NCBI RefSeq assembly: GCF_038502225.1
Contig: NW_027195249.1
Location: 134,501 to 198,500 of the forward strand
DNA: 64,000 nt
Direction of reading: 5' to 3'
Source of the DNA: Cherax quadricarinatus
Lineage: Eukaryota > Arthropoda > Malacostraca > Decapoda > Parastacidae
Below, piece by piece: positions 44,640 to 55,272 of the stretch (within the stretch, counting starts at the first letter, position 1; each line of letters starts with the position of its first letter). Both the position numbers and the translations under genes were made by a program. The notes beneath the pieces were generated by a model. That model worked only from the letters and a program-made list of their open reading frames with translations, was not told the origin of the DNA and searched no databases.

Positions 44640-45540
44640 AGAAATTTACTTTACATGAGAGTTGTTTAATAACCACTAACTTGTTTATCTGATATATTAT
44701 GAACTCAGCCATAAAGATAAATTAACTCTAGTCACCAGTTTACTGTACATTGTATCATGTTTTCCTTATAATAACTCCAAACACAGGGAGCTTTCTTATC
44801 GTTGAGAAAATTACATTCATACACCACACACTACATTTACACACATGCACCTCCATACCCAGAGCCATTCACACTTGAACACCCAGGTGTTCTTGTGCCA
44901 TCCCTGCACCAACTAAACGTTGAACCATAACACAAAAGTTAAAAAACAAGCTAAGTGAATACAAATTTAAATATTATCTATAAAACTGTGTACACAGAAA
45001 CAACACAACACTTGTTATTCGTAATTGTTTGTGGCATATATACAAACTTTTACCATCATCCATCAGATGATACATTACTAATTTGACACAGAAGTGTCTC
45101 ACCACTCAAAAAAAAAAAAAAACACAAATTACTGTACATGAAAATTTAAAAACCACGAAATCGTTCATCTGATATATTATGATCTAAGCCAGAAAGTTAA
45201 ATTAACCCTGAACATCATTTTACCTAACATATCTTGAGTTCCTCATAATAACGCCACACACCGGGAGTTTTCCTATCTAATAATACATTACTTTTAACAC
45301 AAACACTACATTCACACACATTCACCTCCATACCCAAAGCAATTCACACGTGCACACAGTTTTACGTGTTCCATTCCTACAACAGCAACCGGAATCAGAC
45401 TAGTTACCACCCAACCATAATCCATTACACTACATACCATCCACCCTTGTCATTCGCTAAAACCATTCCCATATACGCCACCACCACTGAAAACCCCTGA
45501 AAACCCGACTACCAAAGAATACCAGTCCCCTACATGGTTA
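44034..45540 (-). other. 3' UTR of the minus-strand Tx1-like LINE, with internal duplication
   Basis: Two related blocks, about 44475-44930 and 45030-45400, share 'tatataaacttttac' or 'tatacaaacttttac' starts, 'ctgatatattatga' and 'cacctccatacccа'-like segments (final base a). Each contains an A run on the plus strand (59 A at 44580-44638; 17 A at 45106-45121), which is a T run in the transcript. Confidence 0.75.
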
Positions 45541-48500
45541 TCACTGTACCAATTGCTGGAGACGACTGACTGTAATCTCTCTGTAGTTCTCTGGAAAACA
45601 AGCTCCCCACTGACTCCCATAAATAAGTTTGTTCCTACGAGCAGTCCTGTATATACGCGCTGCTATTGCCTTAATTCGAATCATACCCCCAGCATCTCTC
45701 ATTCCCCAGGAAATATACAGAAAATCCACTACCACATACATAATCGCCCTTTTTACCTCCCGTGATACCCCTTTTACCTCTAATGTTAAAGCTCACAGGG
45801 TCTCTACATTACCCCCACCTAACAGACGAAAAACCCTCGCCAACCACATCCGTACCTCCCTCAATTCTTCACAAAAATAAACTGCATGAAATGCCGTTTC
45901 CAGCTCACCACACTGACTGCAGGACGGTTCCCTCACCAAACCCATTAAACTCAAAACTGCTTTTGAAGCTAGGATCCCCATCATGAATCTGTATACCAAC
46001 TCACGTACCCTAGGCATTAACCTGAGCCTCCTGAAGTCTTCCCATATCGTCCCCCAATCATACAATGGATAGACCGATACGCCCTGCAGGATTTCCTTCC
46101 TCCCACTCAATGATACCAAACGCCCCACTTTAAGTCGCTCAACATCTTTAACCAATAACAAAACCCTCAGCATATCCTCACATTCAATTAACTCTTTACC
46201 TCCCCACCATCTCCGCACATCCCCCATCACCTTCCCCACTCTTACCCCTCTTTCCCCTCCAGCCCTAACGAATGACTGTTTTACATATATCGCTTTCACC
46301 CTCGGCCCCAGTGCTAAAAGACCCACACCCCCTCTGCGTACATTCGACATCACCACTTCCTTGCTCAGCCATGCTCTCCCAAAACCCCAAACATAACGTA
46401 GAGCACGTCTCTGTATTTCTTGTACGTCCTGTGTTCTCAAAGGATACACTTCTGCTATACCCCAAACCTTACTGTAAACCAGCGAATTAACTATTACCGC
46501 CCTCTGCTGTAATGTGACATCTCCCGCCCGTAAACCCCGTAATCTACTCACTACTTTCTCCACTACCCTCTCTGAATTTACCTGCCTAGCCTCCTGCGCA
46601 TTCGCCATGTATAAAACTCCACAAATCTTCAAATTATCCACCACTGCCCACCCAAACTCCAACCCCAAGCCCCCCCCCACCCAAGCACCCACCTCCAGTA
46701 AACACGATTTCGCCCTATTTACTCTCATTCCCGACACCTCCCCAAAAATCCCCAACACCCTCCCCACCATACGCAATTCCTCCACCCCTTCTATCAGGAT
46801 AGTGGTATCATCCACATACCCCACAATGCCTGAGCGCCCTTCCCTCTCCCCATTTAAAGCTCCCACCCCCTCAACGAGCCCATAGAACGGATGTTGCATG
46901 CACGCAAACAGAATTTGTGAAAGAGGGCACCCCTGCCGTAATCCCCTCTCCATTTTAACCAGCCTTCCCAATCTGCCATTAACTTGGACCCGTACCATAG
47001 CCGCTGAGTATAGCGTATCAACCCACCTCGCCACTCCCAGTCCAAACCCCAGACGCAACAAACAAGCCCTCAAAAATTTTCTATTCACACAGTCATATGC
47101 ATTCTCCCAATCAATACCCAAAAGTCCTCCCCCCTCGCAACCCTCCAAAAAGTCCCTTATGCGCCCATGCCCAACTCTCATACTTCATCCCGGTATACCC
47201 ATCTGTCCCCTATGTACAACCGCACCAATTACCTTCTTCATCCTATTACCTAATATCTTTGCAAAAATCTTGTAGTCAGAACACATTAGTGAGATAGCTC
47301 TATATGCACTTAAAACACTTCCCACTTGCTTTTTCCGAACCAACACCACCACTCCAATACTTTGTGTCTGACTTAGCTTGCCCTCCCGCAGCATACAATT
47401 CATGACCTCCACCAGACAAGTCTTAATATGCTCCCAATGAACTCTGTAAAAATCATTTGAAATCCCATCGATGCCCGGCGCTTTTCCAGTACTCATGTTA
47501 AACACTGCCTCCTCAACTTCCCCCACACTAATCGCTCCTCCCATCTCCATCCCCTCCACTTCTTTCTGCCCTAACCCACACCCCCCCTCCAACACTTCCT
47601 CAAAAGCATCGCCCTCCCCCCCCTTTCTCCATTTCTCTCGAAACCAGAAATCAGTATAATTACTCATGCCTTCTGTAGTAGTAAGCACCTGTCCCTTATG
47701 ATATCCACCCATATCCTCACTAACCTCTAATTGCAAAATAGTTGACTCCTTCTGCCTTACCCTAAAACGTCTTAAAACACTTCCCGAAGGTTTATCCCCC
47801 CACAATACAGCCTCCAATCCTGCCCTCACACGCACAGCATCAAATCTGTCATTGTGTATCTCCGCCAGTCTACCTCTAAGTTGCTCCACGGTCCCATACT
47901 GCTTCCCCACTTCCTCCTCATAACACTCGTTCAGCTGACATTCCAAATAATTCTGTAACCCATACCTCCACCTGGCCTCTTCCCGTCCCCTATTTTTAAA
48001 GAATCCAGCAATACCCGGCTTAGCTCGCTTCTCCCACCATTCCAAGACACACGACCCCACATCCCTTGATCCCAAAAAAGAGTGCCACCAATCCCCAAAA
48101 GCCTCATTCACCCCCTCCCCCTTCACAAGTCTCGCATTTAATTTCCAATAACCAGTGTGTATCCTAACCATACCCTCCCAATCAAGATCCGCAATAACCG
48201 CCCTGTGGTCCGAAAACCCCACATCGAAGGTCCTAACTCCCAGAACTCTTATTGCCTCCGTAGCATAGAGCCTATCCAGACGTGCAGCATAACCCCTTCG
48301 TACAAATGTATACTCAATCCTCCAACCACCCCTCCCCACTACATCTAAAACTCCCACATCCCCCAACACATTGCGTAAAAACCCCAACACACACCCCGCC
48401 CCCCTCGGTTCCACATCACCCTGTCGTATGACACAATTCCAATCTCCTCCTATCACAGTAACTAAAGGCAATCCCCTCAAATAAAAAAGCAAAACATCCC

Positions 48501-48852
48501 TCACGAAAGTTACCTTAACTGCTGCATTTCCATCCGCCGGCATGTATACTCCTATAAAACAAACCCTTGTCTCACCCCACTCTCCCTCTACCCGCACCAC
48601 CCTTCCACCCCCACCCTCCTCCCACCCCAACACACGCAAGGGACTGGTTTCCTTCACAGCCACAGCAACCCCCCCTTTTAACCTCACCGATCCACTCACA
48701 TATAACTTATAACCCTTCAAGCGCAACTCACATCCAAACTTGTAATTATGTTCCTGTATGAAACATATATCCACATCAAATCTCCTTAAAAACCATTCCA
48801 TCCACACTCTCTTAATCTCAGCTCTCAGGCCGTTAACATTAATGGTGACCAC
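45541..48852 (-). pseudogene. Tx1-like LINE ORF2 (endonuclease + RT), two in-frame stops
   Basis: Endonuclease: 'TINVNGLRAEIKRVWMEWF', 'FIQEHNY', 'IGGDWNCVIRQ', 'FSDHRAV'. RT: 'GKAPGIDGI', 'YRAISLMCSDYKIFAKIL', 'IDWENAYDCVNR', 'RGLRQGCPLSQILF', 'GYVDDTTILI'. C-terminal knuckle 'CSQCGELETAFHAVYFC'. Only two TGA codons interrupt the same frame, at 47185-47187 and 45793-45795. At both places the sister copy (24500-27882) has Arg. All catalytic residues seen in the family are present. ORF2 begins 9 bases after the ORF1 stop. Confidence 0.9.
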
Positions 48853-48861
48853 CTTGAATTA

Positions 48862-50115
48862 TTACAATAAAGGCGGCTTTCCCCGCCGCTTTTGAAGGTT
48901 GCTTGAAAGACGTGGTTGTTGACTATATCCACGTTTGTCACTTGGTCTATCCAGACCTCCGTTTCCCCCCTTTTCCTTCGACCCTTGCAGCACCACAGAA
49001 CCGGTGCCACCATTCCCCGGTAGCTCTAGCCCAGTCTTCCAAGGTTTCTTTCCTGATCTCTGCCCTGGCGTTAACACATCTTCCATATCCGACGTCCCAG
49101 CTGATCGCTTACGTGTGCCACCTCCACACGTTGCCTCAGCATCCATGTCCTCCTGGTGCACCTCAACCTCCACCATGTGCTGCTTACTCTCATTGCACAA
49201 GGTGTTCTCACACTTTTGTGCAGCTGCTACCCCCTCCAATACCCTCCCGTCCTTCTCCCCTTCCTGACTGTCTTCCACCTCCCCCAAGAAGTCTTTCAAG
49301 ACCTCGTCCAGCAGACCATCCTGTTGTAAGTCACTTCTGTCAACAGTCTCATCCGTAGATGGTCGCTCAGACACAGTTCCCACAGGTAACGTGTCGCACG
49401 CTCCCATCTCCGACTCCGCTCTGTCTACTTCTTCACTCCAACTTCCAGACGCCTGTTTTGCAGCTTCACCTGTCGCAGGTGCCAAGGAGGGCAGCTGTCG
49501 TTCCACAGTTGTTGGCACCTGTTCCCTCCGTCCCTGCCTTTGATGACATTGGGCCGCCATATGGTCATAAGACCCGCACAGCCTACATGTCCGACGCTGT
49601 CCTGCATAATATACATAAACCTGTGTTCTGAACTCTTCCATCAGAACATACGATGGTATAGGTTGTCTCAATGTCATCTTCAATGTGAAAGACCCCTCTG
49701 GCAGCCCCATATAAGGCCCATCCTTCCACACTCCCAACTGTGCCGAATGGATCTTGCCATACCTACGGAATACCTCCACAACATCATATTCCAAGGCCTC
49801 AAAGGGGACATTTCTCACCTTTACCCACGTTACATAGCTTGATACGTCATGTAGGCAGACCTCCACTGCAGAATTAACGGTCATCCTCTTTTCTTGAAAC
49901 GCGTCGACTATGCTGGAGTAAAACCCAGCACTCTTGAACTTGATGAAGATCCTGTACACTCCATTCACTGCTACACCATACAACTCTTCGTTCGGTATGC
50001 CATATACATCGCGGATAATACTTGGCAGCAGCACCTGCATTGTAGAACTACTCAGGGCACCACGTACCAGCACCACACAGACAGTATTCACCCTGCGTCC
50101 ATGTCTGTCCGCCAT
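48862..50115 (-). CDS. Tx1-like LINE ORF1 (RNA-binding, CCHC)
   Basis: Intact 417-codon frame from the ATG in 'caaaatggcggac'. It aligns along its length with the ORF1 at 23256-24512: 'GRRVNTVCVVLVRGALSS', the RRM-like part 'TWVKVRNVPFEALE', 'LRQPIPSYVLMEEFRTQV', the knuckle 'CRLCGSYDHMAAQC', then an acidic region and a basic C-terminus ('KRRGKPPLL'). Its role is RNA binding and particle formation for retrotransposition. The short 5' UTR (95 bases) includes 'cgcaggcgctcccg'. Confidence 0.88.
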   Translation of the reverse strand: MADRHGRRVNTVCVVLVRGALSSSTMQVLLPSIIRDVYGIPNEELYGVAVNGVYRIFIKFKSAGFYSSIVDAFQEKRMTVNSAVEVCLHDVSSYVTWVKVRNVPFEALEYDVVEVFRRYGKIHSAQLGVWKDGPYMGLPEGSFTLKMTLRQPIPSYVLMEEFRTQVYVYYAGQRRTCRLCGSYDHMAAQCHQRQGRREQVPTTVERQLPSLAPATGEAAKQASGSWSEEVDRAESEMGACDTLPVGTVSERPSTDETVDRSDLQQDGLLDEVLKDFLGEVEDSQEGEKDGRVLEGVAAAQKCENTLCNESKQHMVEVEVHQEDMDAEATCGGGTRKRSAGTSDMEDVLTPGQRSGKKPWKTGLELPGNGGTGSVVLQGSKEKGGNGGLDRPSDKRGYSQQPRLSSNLQKRRGKPPLL

Positions 50116-50289
50116 TTTGATTGCTCAAAACAGGTAAACTGCGCAGAAAATCAACTGAATCGGGAGCGCCTGCGCAGCACGTCCACTCGGCCCGGAAGCG
50201 AAGAGGACAATGCACATTCTGAAGTACATGTGTACTGATCAGTCGTAGTGCGAAGGAACAAATGAGAACCTCGTCGGAATGAACACATT

Positions 50290-50710
50290 CAAGAAGCGCC
50301 AAAACACCCACTATTTTGAACAGTGACAAATACATGGCAATCCTGACAACTCATTTACTTCTCAGTGTAGACAGACTTTCCTGAAGAAGGCATTTTCCAG
50401 CTGGATCTTGCTCCATGCATAATTCCAGAAAAATGATGACATTCTTTGAAGAGAATGGGCTAAGCATTCTAAACTGGCCTGGAAACTCTCCTGACCTCAA
50501 CCCAGTTGAGAATCTGTGGACAATAACCAATCCAAGATCGCAAAACAGGATTGTTCAACTGTGGAGAAGCTAAATGCTGATGTTATTAAGGCAAGGTACC
50601 ACGACGAAGAACTTGGCAAAATGTGTTCAACATTGGTTGATTCTTTGCCAAAACGTGTAACAATGCTTATAAAAGCAAATCATCGGCGTGTACTTTTCAT
50701 ATAAAGATTA
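50290..50710 (+). pseudogene. Tc1 transposase, C-terminal part
   Basis: Frames near 50320-50520 read 'DKYMAILTTHLLLS', 'HNSRKMMTFFEENGLSI', 'LNWPGNSPDLNPVENLW', the well-known end of Tc1-type DDE transposases. Stops and a frameshift near 50390 interrupt it, and 50516-50704 continues in another frame. The right inverted repeat follows at about 50740-50767. Confidence 0.8.
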
Positions 50711-50763
50711 ATTTTTCAAACAAATGTCTAATTTCATTACTGTCCCAATTAATATGTTCATTA

Positions 50764-50945
50764 CCATACCTCAGCTCATTTGAAAGCCCAGCCATTTGTA
50801 AGGTATACCTTCACCCCAGGACTCTGACCCACAATAGTTGACTAGCACCCAGGTACCTACTACTGTTTAGTAAACATGAGCAGCACATGTTAGGAAACAT
50901 GTCGAACGCTTCCTCCATGATGGGAGGGGAACTATTCAGTATGTG
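50764..50945 (-). repeat. Decayed tRNA-type SINE
   Basis: On the minus strand the segment contains 'gtaggtacctgggtgctagt'-like sequence and the downstream body of the SINE at 41261. Related to the fragment at 7755-7905. The head is not recognisable. Confidence 0.55.
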
Positions 50946-51060
50946 AGCTAAATGTGATCCAGGGTAAGCAAACTGTGCAGGGTCCCAGAGTAAGCAACTT
51001 GTAGCTACCCCACGGTAATCAACTTGTGGGGGTCCCAGAGCAAGCAACTAGTGAGTGTCA
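50946..51060. repeat. Short degenerate tandem repeat
   Basis: About three imperfect units around 'gggtcccagagtaagcaact', with variants 'gggtcccagagcaagcaact' and 'cacggtaatcaacttgtg'. No coding potential. Confidence 0.6.
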
Positions 51061-51304
51061 ACTTGCGAGTGTATGGAAACATAAAATCGACCCATTGACT
51101 GCTCGTATTTGGAAAAACTCGCACGTGGACGCGCTCGCAAGTAGATTAGATTTTGCCACCGAAGTGGCTAGTTTATTGTGCACCCCATATCCATCCTGTG
51201 GACGGTAGCGCGAGAGCATGTGGATACACAAAAGGCCTAGGAACTAGGCCCCAAAGGGTTAACAGGAATACATATGGATTTATATCTACATATCTATAGT
51301 TCAC

Positions 51305-54300
51305 TTATCTGTTGCAAGCAAATTTAGGAAATTTGCTTAGTATATCTGGTATCTTATTTTCATTAATAAGATATCTTGACATGTCACATAGGTTATTATA
51401 CTGTCTGTCTCTGTATTCCTCAATAAGTGGACAATTAAGCACATAGTGTTCAAGAGAGTGACCATATGCCTGATCACATAATTTACATTTAGTTTGATCA
51501 TCATCTGTGTGTCTCCCAAACTGCCAGAAGTACTTGTAACCAAGCCTAAGCCTGGCCACTACAACATCAGTCAGTCTGTTCACATTGCAAGTTGCTCCAT
51601 AAACATACTTATCTACGTTCATGTTATCATAGTGGGTTATAGATCTACTCAGGCTTCTAACTGCATTCCTATAACAATCATCTTCATTATTTACTTCTCT
51701 CCTAATATTATTCCTAATGCTAGACACAGTTATACCAAAGTTATATTCTACGTTCTCCTTCTGGATACTCTTCTTGGCTAACATATCAACTTTATCATGA
51801 AGGAGTAATCCAATGTGTGATGGGATCCATAGCAATTGTACATTAATTCCTTTGTCCCTAATTTTTGAGTATCTATACCTGGCTTCCCCAATGAGCATGT
51901 TGTTGGAGTCATTATATGAGCCAAGAGCCTTCAATGATGACATAGAATCAGTAATGATGATAGAGTCAAGCTCAGTGTCATAGGTTAGCTTTAGCGCCAT
52001 TAGGATTGCAAACAATTCAGTTTGCAGTGTAGACGCCCAGTTGTTAATTCTTATGCCTAACTCAACAAATTTATTATCGTTCTTAACTAGGGAGGTGGCA
52101 ACAAGAGCAGATGCAGCCCTGCCAGAAGACTCCTGTTTAGATCCATCAGTGTATATAACTTGTGATAACTTATTACTACCAGCTAGGCGAAAAATTTCTT
52201 CTTGAGCAGTTGCTCTAACAAGAGATTTAAGGAAGGGATTACTAGCAATGAGCTTCTTGGGAGGGACTTGTAGGTATGTGATATTAAATGAACACATCTT
52301 CCATGGAGGGGTGAAATGCTCTTGTTGCCTACAGTGATACAGTTCATGCAGGTTATAAAACTTAATGCAATTGCACGTTTTCACAATCCATTTAGATCTG
52401 TGTGTATTTACCTCTAGACACTTGGTAAGATTCACTGTGACAGTGTCTGGTTCGTTTCTCAACATTCTAATACCGAGTACAGTGTTAATTTCAACAATCC
52501 TATCACTGATACTAGAAATACCAAGCTCCTTCCTCATGTTAAGAACTTTTGTAGATCTGGGACAGCCAAGAATAGTCCTGAGAGCTTCATTTTGCATTAA
52601 CTCCAAGGGTCGGAGGGAACTTTCTCTAGCTAATATCAACATGGGAGCAGCATAATCAATTAAGGACCTAACATAGGCTATGTACATCATTCTCACGATT
52701 CTCACATTAGCACCATAGTTGGGATTGTAGCCAGCAACAGCTTTGAGAGCATTTAGCCTAGCTTTACATTTCTTGTTTAGTTGTGGTATAGTGGATTTGT
52801 TAAAGGGTACATCTACACCAAGATATCTGTAAGTTTTAACGTAGCTAATGATTTCACCCTGCAAATAGATGGGTGGGGGAAGTCGTTTGCTTGTTAATAT
52901 CTTTGTTTTAGATGAAGATATTATGAGGCCTAGTCGATTACAAATTGTTTGAACCTCATTAAGAATGGTATTCATCTTCTTATGCCCTGTTGTATGGATC
53001 ATGATATCATCAGCATAGCTTATAGCTATATGTTTAGGTGAGGCAGGTAGAGCATTTAGGAGAGCATTAATCAGAATATTAAATAGCATGGGACTAAGAA
53101 CTCCTCCCTGCGGTGTACCTAAAGACATTTCTTTAGAATCACTTCTGAAGCCTTGGTAAAGGACAGAGGATACTCTATTTGACAGGTATCCTATTATCCA
53201 GCAGAGTAAGCTACCACCAATATTCATTTTGGCTAGTTCATGTAGTATAACGGTTCTGTTTGCAATATCAAATGCAGATTTTAGATCAAGAAAAGTGGTA
53301 AAACTAGTAGAGGTGTGTGCAGTGAGAAAGGTGGAAATACAGTTCTGCACACTTTTACCTTTCATGAACCCATAGAGGTAGGGGGAAAGTAGATGTCTGA
53401 TTCTGTAGTACAATCTGTTAAGCATCATTCTTTCAAAAGTTTTGCAAAGACAACTAGTTAAGGAGATCGGCCTAAATGTATCAGGCTGTTGGGGCTTAGG
53501 GATAGGCACAATGAGACTATTGGTCCAGGAAGTAGGAAGAACGCCCTCAATGTAACTGAGATTATACAGTGCCAACAAAGGGTTATCAGGCACGTGCCTT
53601 AGAGTTCTGAGAATATCATAGGTTATACCATCCTCTCCAGGAGCAGTTGATCGACCTTTGGTTAATGCATTATCTAATTCATACTCGGTAAAGAGGCAAT
53701 CACTCTCATCAATATTTTGGCTCATAAAATTAATCAGTTTCAACATTTCTTCAGAAGTACTCTCTAAATTTTTTCTAATATGAGATGGAAGGCTTTCATG
53801 CCTGGATGTTTTGGACCAGTCATTTATGAGGTCATTTGCTTTTTCAAGAGGAAAGGGATGAGCAACATTGCCAGTCTTTTTCCTGGTTATTTTATTTATA
53901 CCTTTCCAAGCCAAACTCAAAGGGGTGGACCTATTTAATCCACTAACAAACTGTTCCCATTCCTGTTGCCTAAGTTCTTCCTTTCTATTCCTTGCATTTG
54001 TTAGTGCAGCTTGGAACGTTCTGAGCAGGTCTGGGGTTCTACATTCACGGTATGCTTTACCAATCCTCCTAGCTGCATGTGTTAGATTGCGCAGCTGTGG
54101 ATCATTATAGTATTTACATTGGTTTTTATTGTTATTTATAGTGGAGGGTCTTTGTTTCCTATTCCTGCCCACTTGATCTGTGAGAACACTCTCAATAGTG
54201 GTAATTAAATCATCATTAAATTTTTGTGTGCCAGTGGGCTCGTAATTCTTATACCATTGATCCAAGTGGTTAATAAAGTTGTCTCTGTGTTCTGGTTTGA

Positions 54301-54979
54301 GAATAAGTTTCCTCCTTCTGTATTTAGCTCCTTGATTGCTGGAGATGTGATCAAGATTGACAGTTGTTAGTCTTGGGAAGTGATCAGATAGAAGATCATC
54401 AACTATGACAGAGTCATGCATCGTATATGATGTATTAAATCCAAGACACAGATCTAGTATGCCACCATATATGCGAGTAGGCTCAGTAGTGCCCACAATT
54501 CGAACATTATCAATCTCATTCAGCAATCTCACTAGTTTAGTTCCATTGGTGTTTGTAATAGACCCACCAATATTCTTATGTCTGGCATTAAAATCTCCAA
54601 GAATGATGGTAGGTTCACTATTGATGCGATCTGGTAAAGCATCAGGTCGAAGCTGGTTCGCTGGGGCATAGAGATTAAAAATGTTTATGGAAAAATCGCC
54701 TGCATATACTTTGACACCATGATACTGCATGTTAACTCGACTCTGCAAGGAAAGGAGTGAATGTGGCAAGTTCTTTCTGACATACATCACACAACAGTTG
54801 GTTGACCTTAGGTTATAAGCTGCATATCCAGGCAAGTTTGGTGGAGGTGCTCCATCTTTCAATCTACATTCCTGCAAACAGATGACATCAATATTCTTGG
54901 TTGCACTAATATGATGTAAGTCAGGCAACCGCTTCCTGATGGAAGCAATGTTCCATGAAAAGATTTGTAATGTATCCAT
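51305..54979 (-). CDS. LINE ORF2: endonuclease, reverse transcriptase, RNase H
   Basis: Intact 1224-codon frame. Endonuclease at residues 1-215: 'LQECRL' (Glu37), 'ILGDFNARH' (128-131), 'LLSDHFP' (198-200). RT at about 440-720: 'FRPISLTSCLCKTFER', motif A 'FLDLKSAFD' (563-571), 'GTPQGGVLSP' (621-630), 'YADD' (655-658). RNase H at about 940-1070: Asp945 in 'IYTDGS', Glu988 in 'LQTELFAI', Asp1011 in 'IITDSMSS', Asp1065 in 'HDKVD', after 'LWIPSHIG'. C-terminal knuckle Cys1165, Cys1168, His1178, Cys1183. It nicks target DNA and copies the RNA in place. The starting ATG lies 291 bases after the ORF1 stop. Confidence 0.95.
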   Translation of the reverse strand: MDTLQIFSWNIASIRKRLPDLHHISATKNIDVICLQECRLKDGAPPPNLPGYAAYNLRSTNCCVMYVRKNLPHSLLSLQSRVNMQYHGVKVYAGDFSINIFNLYAPANQLRPDALPDRINSEPTIILGDFNARHKNIGGSITNTNGTKLVRLLNEIDNVRIVGTTEPTRIYGGILDLCLGFNTSYTMHDSVIVDDLLSDHFPRLTTVNLDHISSNQGAKYRRRKLILKPEHRDNFINHLDQWYKNYEPTGTQKFNDDLITTIESVLTDQVGRNRKQRPSTINNNKNQCKYYNDPQLRNLTHAARRIGKAYRECRTPDLLRTFQAALTNARNRKEELRQQEWEQFVSGLNRSTPLSLAWKGINKITRKKTGNVAHPFPLEKANDLINDWSKTSRHESLPSHIRKNLESTSEEMLKLINFMSQNIDESDCLFTEYELDNALTKGRSTAPGEDGITYDILRTLRHVPDNPLLALYNLSYIEGVLPTSWTNSLIVPIPKPQQPDTFRPISLTSCLCKTFERMMLNRLYYRIRHLLSPYLYGFMKGKSVQNCISTFLTAHTSTSFTTFLDLKSAFDIANRTVILHELAKMNIGGSLLCWIIGYLSNRVSSVLYQGFRSDSKEMSLGTPQGGVLSPMLFNILINALLNALPASPKHIAISYADDIMIHTTGHKKMNTILNEVQTICNRLGLIISSSKTKILTSKRLPPPIYLQGEIISYVKTYRYLGVDVPFNKSTIPQLNKKCKARLNALKAVAGYNPNYGANVRIVRMMYIAYVRSLIDYAAPMLILARESSLRPLELMQNEALRTILGCPRSTKVLNMRKELGISSISDRIVEINTVLGIRMLRNEPDTVTVNLTKCLEVNTHRSKWIVKTCNCIKFYNLHELYHCRQQEHFTPPWKMCSFNITYLQVPPKKLIASNPFLKSLVRATAQEEIFRLAGSNKLSQVIYTDGSKQESSGRAASALVATSLVKNDNKFVELGIRINNWASTLQTELFAILMALKLTYDTELDSIIITDSMSSLKALGSYNDSNNMLIGEARYRYSKIRDKGINVQLLWIPSHIGLLLHDKVDMLAKKSIQKENVEYNFGITVSSIRNNIRREVNNEDDCYRNAVRSLSRSITHYDNMNVDKYVYGATCNVNRLTDVVVARLRLGYKYFWQFGRHTDDDQTKCKLCDQAYGHSLEHYVLNCPLIEEYRDRQYNNLCDMSRYLINENKIPDILSKFPKFACNR

Positions 54980-55272
54980 TGTAGTGAGTTATTACAATCT
55001 CTTGCTCATAAGATGGTAAAACTATTATGCTTTGACTGCAGTGTGCAGACACTTAAGAGCAAATAGCATAGTTTGTACGTCTTTATCTTCAGAACCTTTA
55101 TTTTTAAGCATTTTTCGGCATTTTGGCAGCCAGTTATGAGGCAAGTTTTGAAGGCAAGAGTTATGGGCTTCTTTCTCACAAATTGCTGGAAGCTGAACGG
55201 AGATTGCTGCACTTTTGACATCATCACCATGCTCAAGAGCATCATCCTGATTACATATATTTATTAAACTTG

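Larger units (their letters stand above)
43631..50210 (-). mobile_element. Tx1-like LINE, full length, minus strand
   Basis: Sister of 23174-28995. On the minus strand: short 5' UTR (50210-50116), ORF1 (50115-48862), ORF2 (48852-45541, two in-frame stops), a long 3' UTR, a 50-base poly(A) (T run on the plus strand, 43983-44033), and then a second, partial copy of the 3' UTR with its own poly(A) (43980-43631). A 14-bp duplication frames the whole, including the extra 3' piece. Confidence 0.9.
42668..50767 (+). mobile_element. Decayed Tc1/mariner element split by a LINE
   Basis: The left part (42668-43616) holds the N-terminal transposase and the right part (50226-50767) the C-terminal transposase. 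Terminal inverted repeats are recognisable: 'gtggaaattaattggaac' near 42675 against the reverse complement of 'cccaattaatatgttcat' near 50743. The gap is the Tx1-like LINE, 43631-50210, with its own target-site duplication. The catalytic middle part of the transposase is largely lost or unreadable in 43340-43616. Confidence 0.75.

Noticed and set aside
44283..44669. 128-codon frame ending in poly-Lys
   Set aside because: It runs through a 59-base A tract in a LINE 3' UTR; not a gene.
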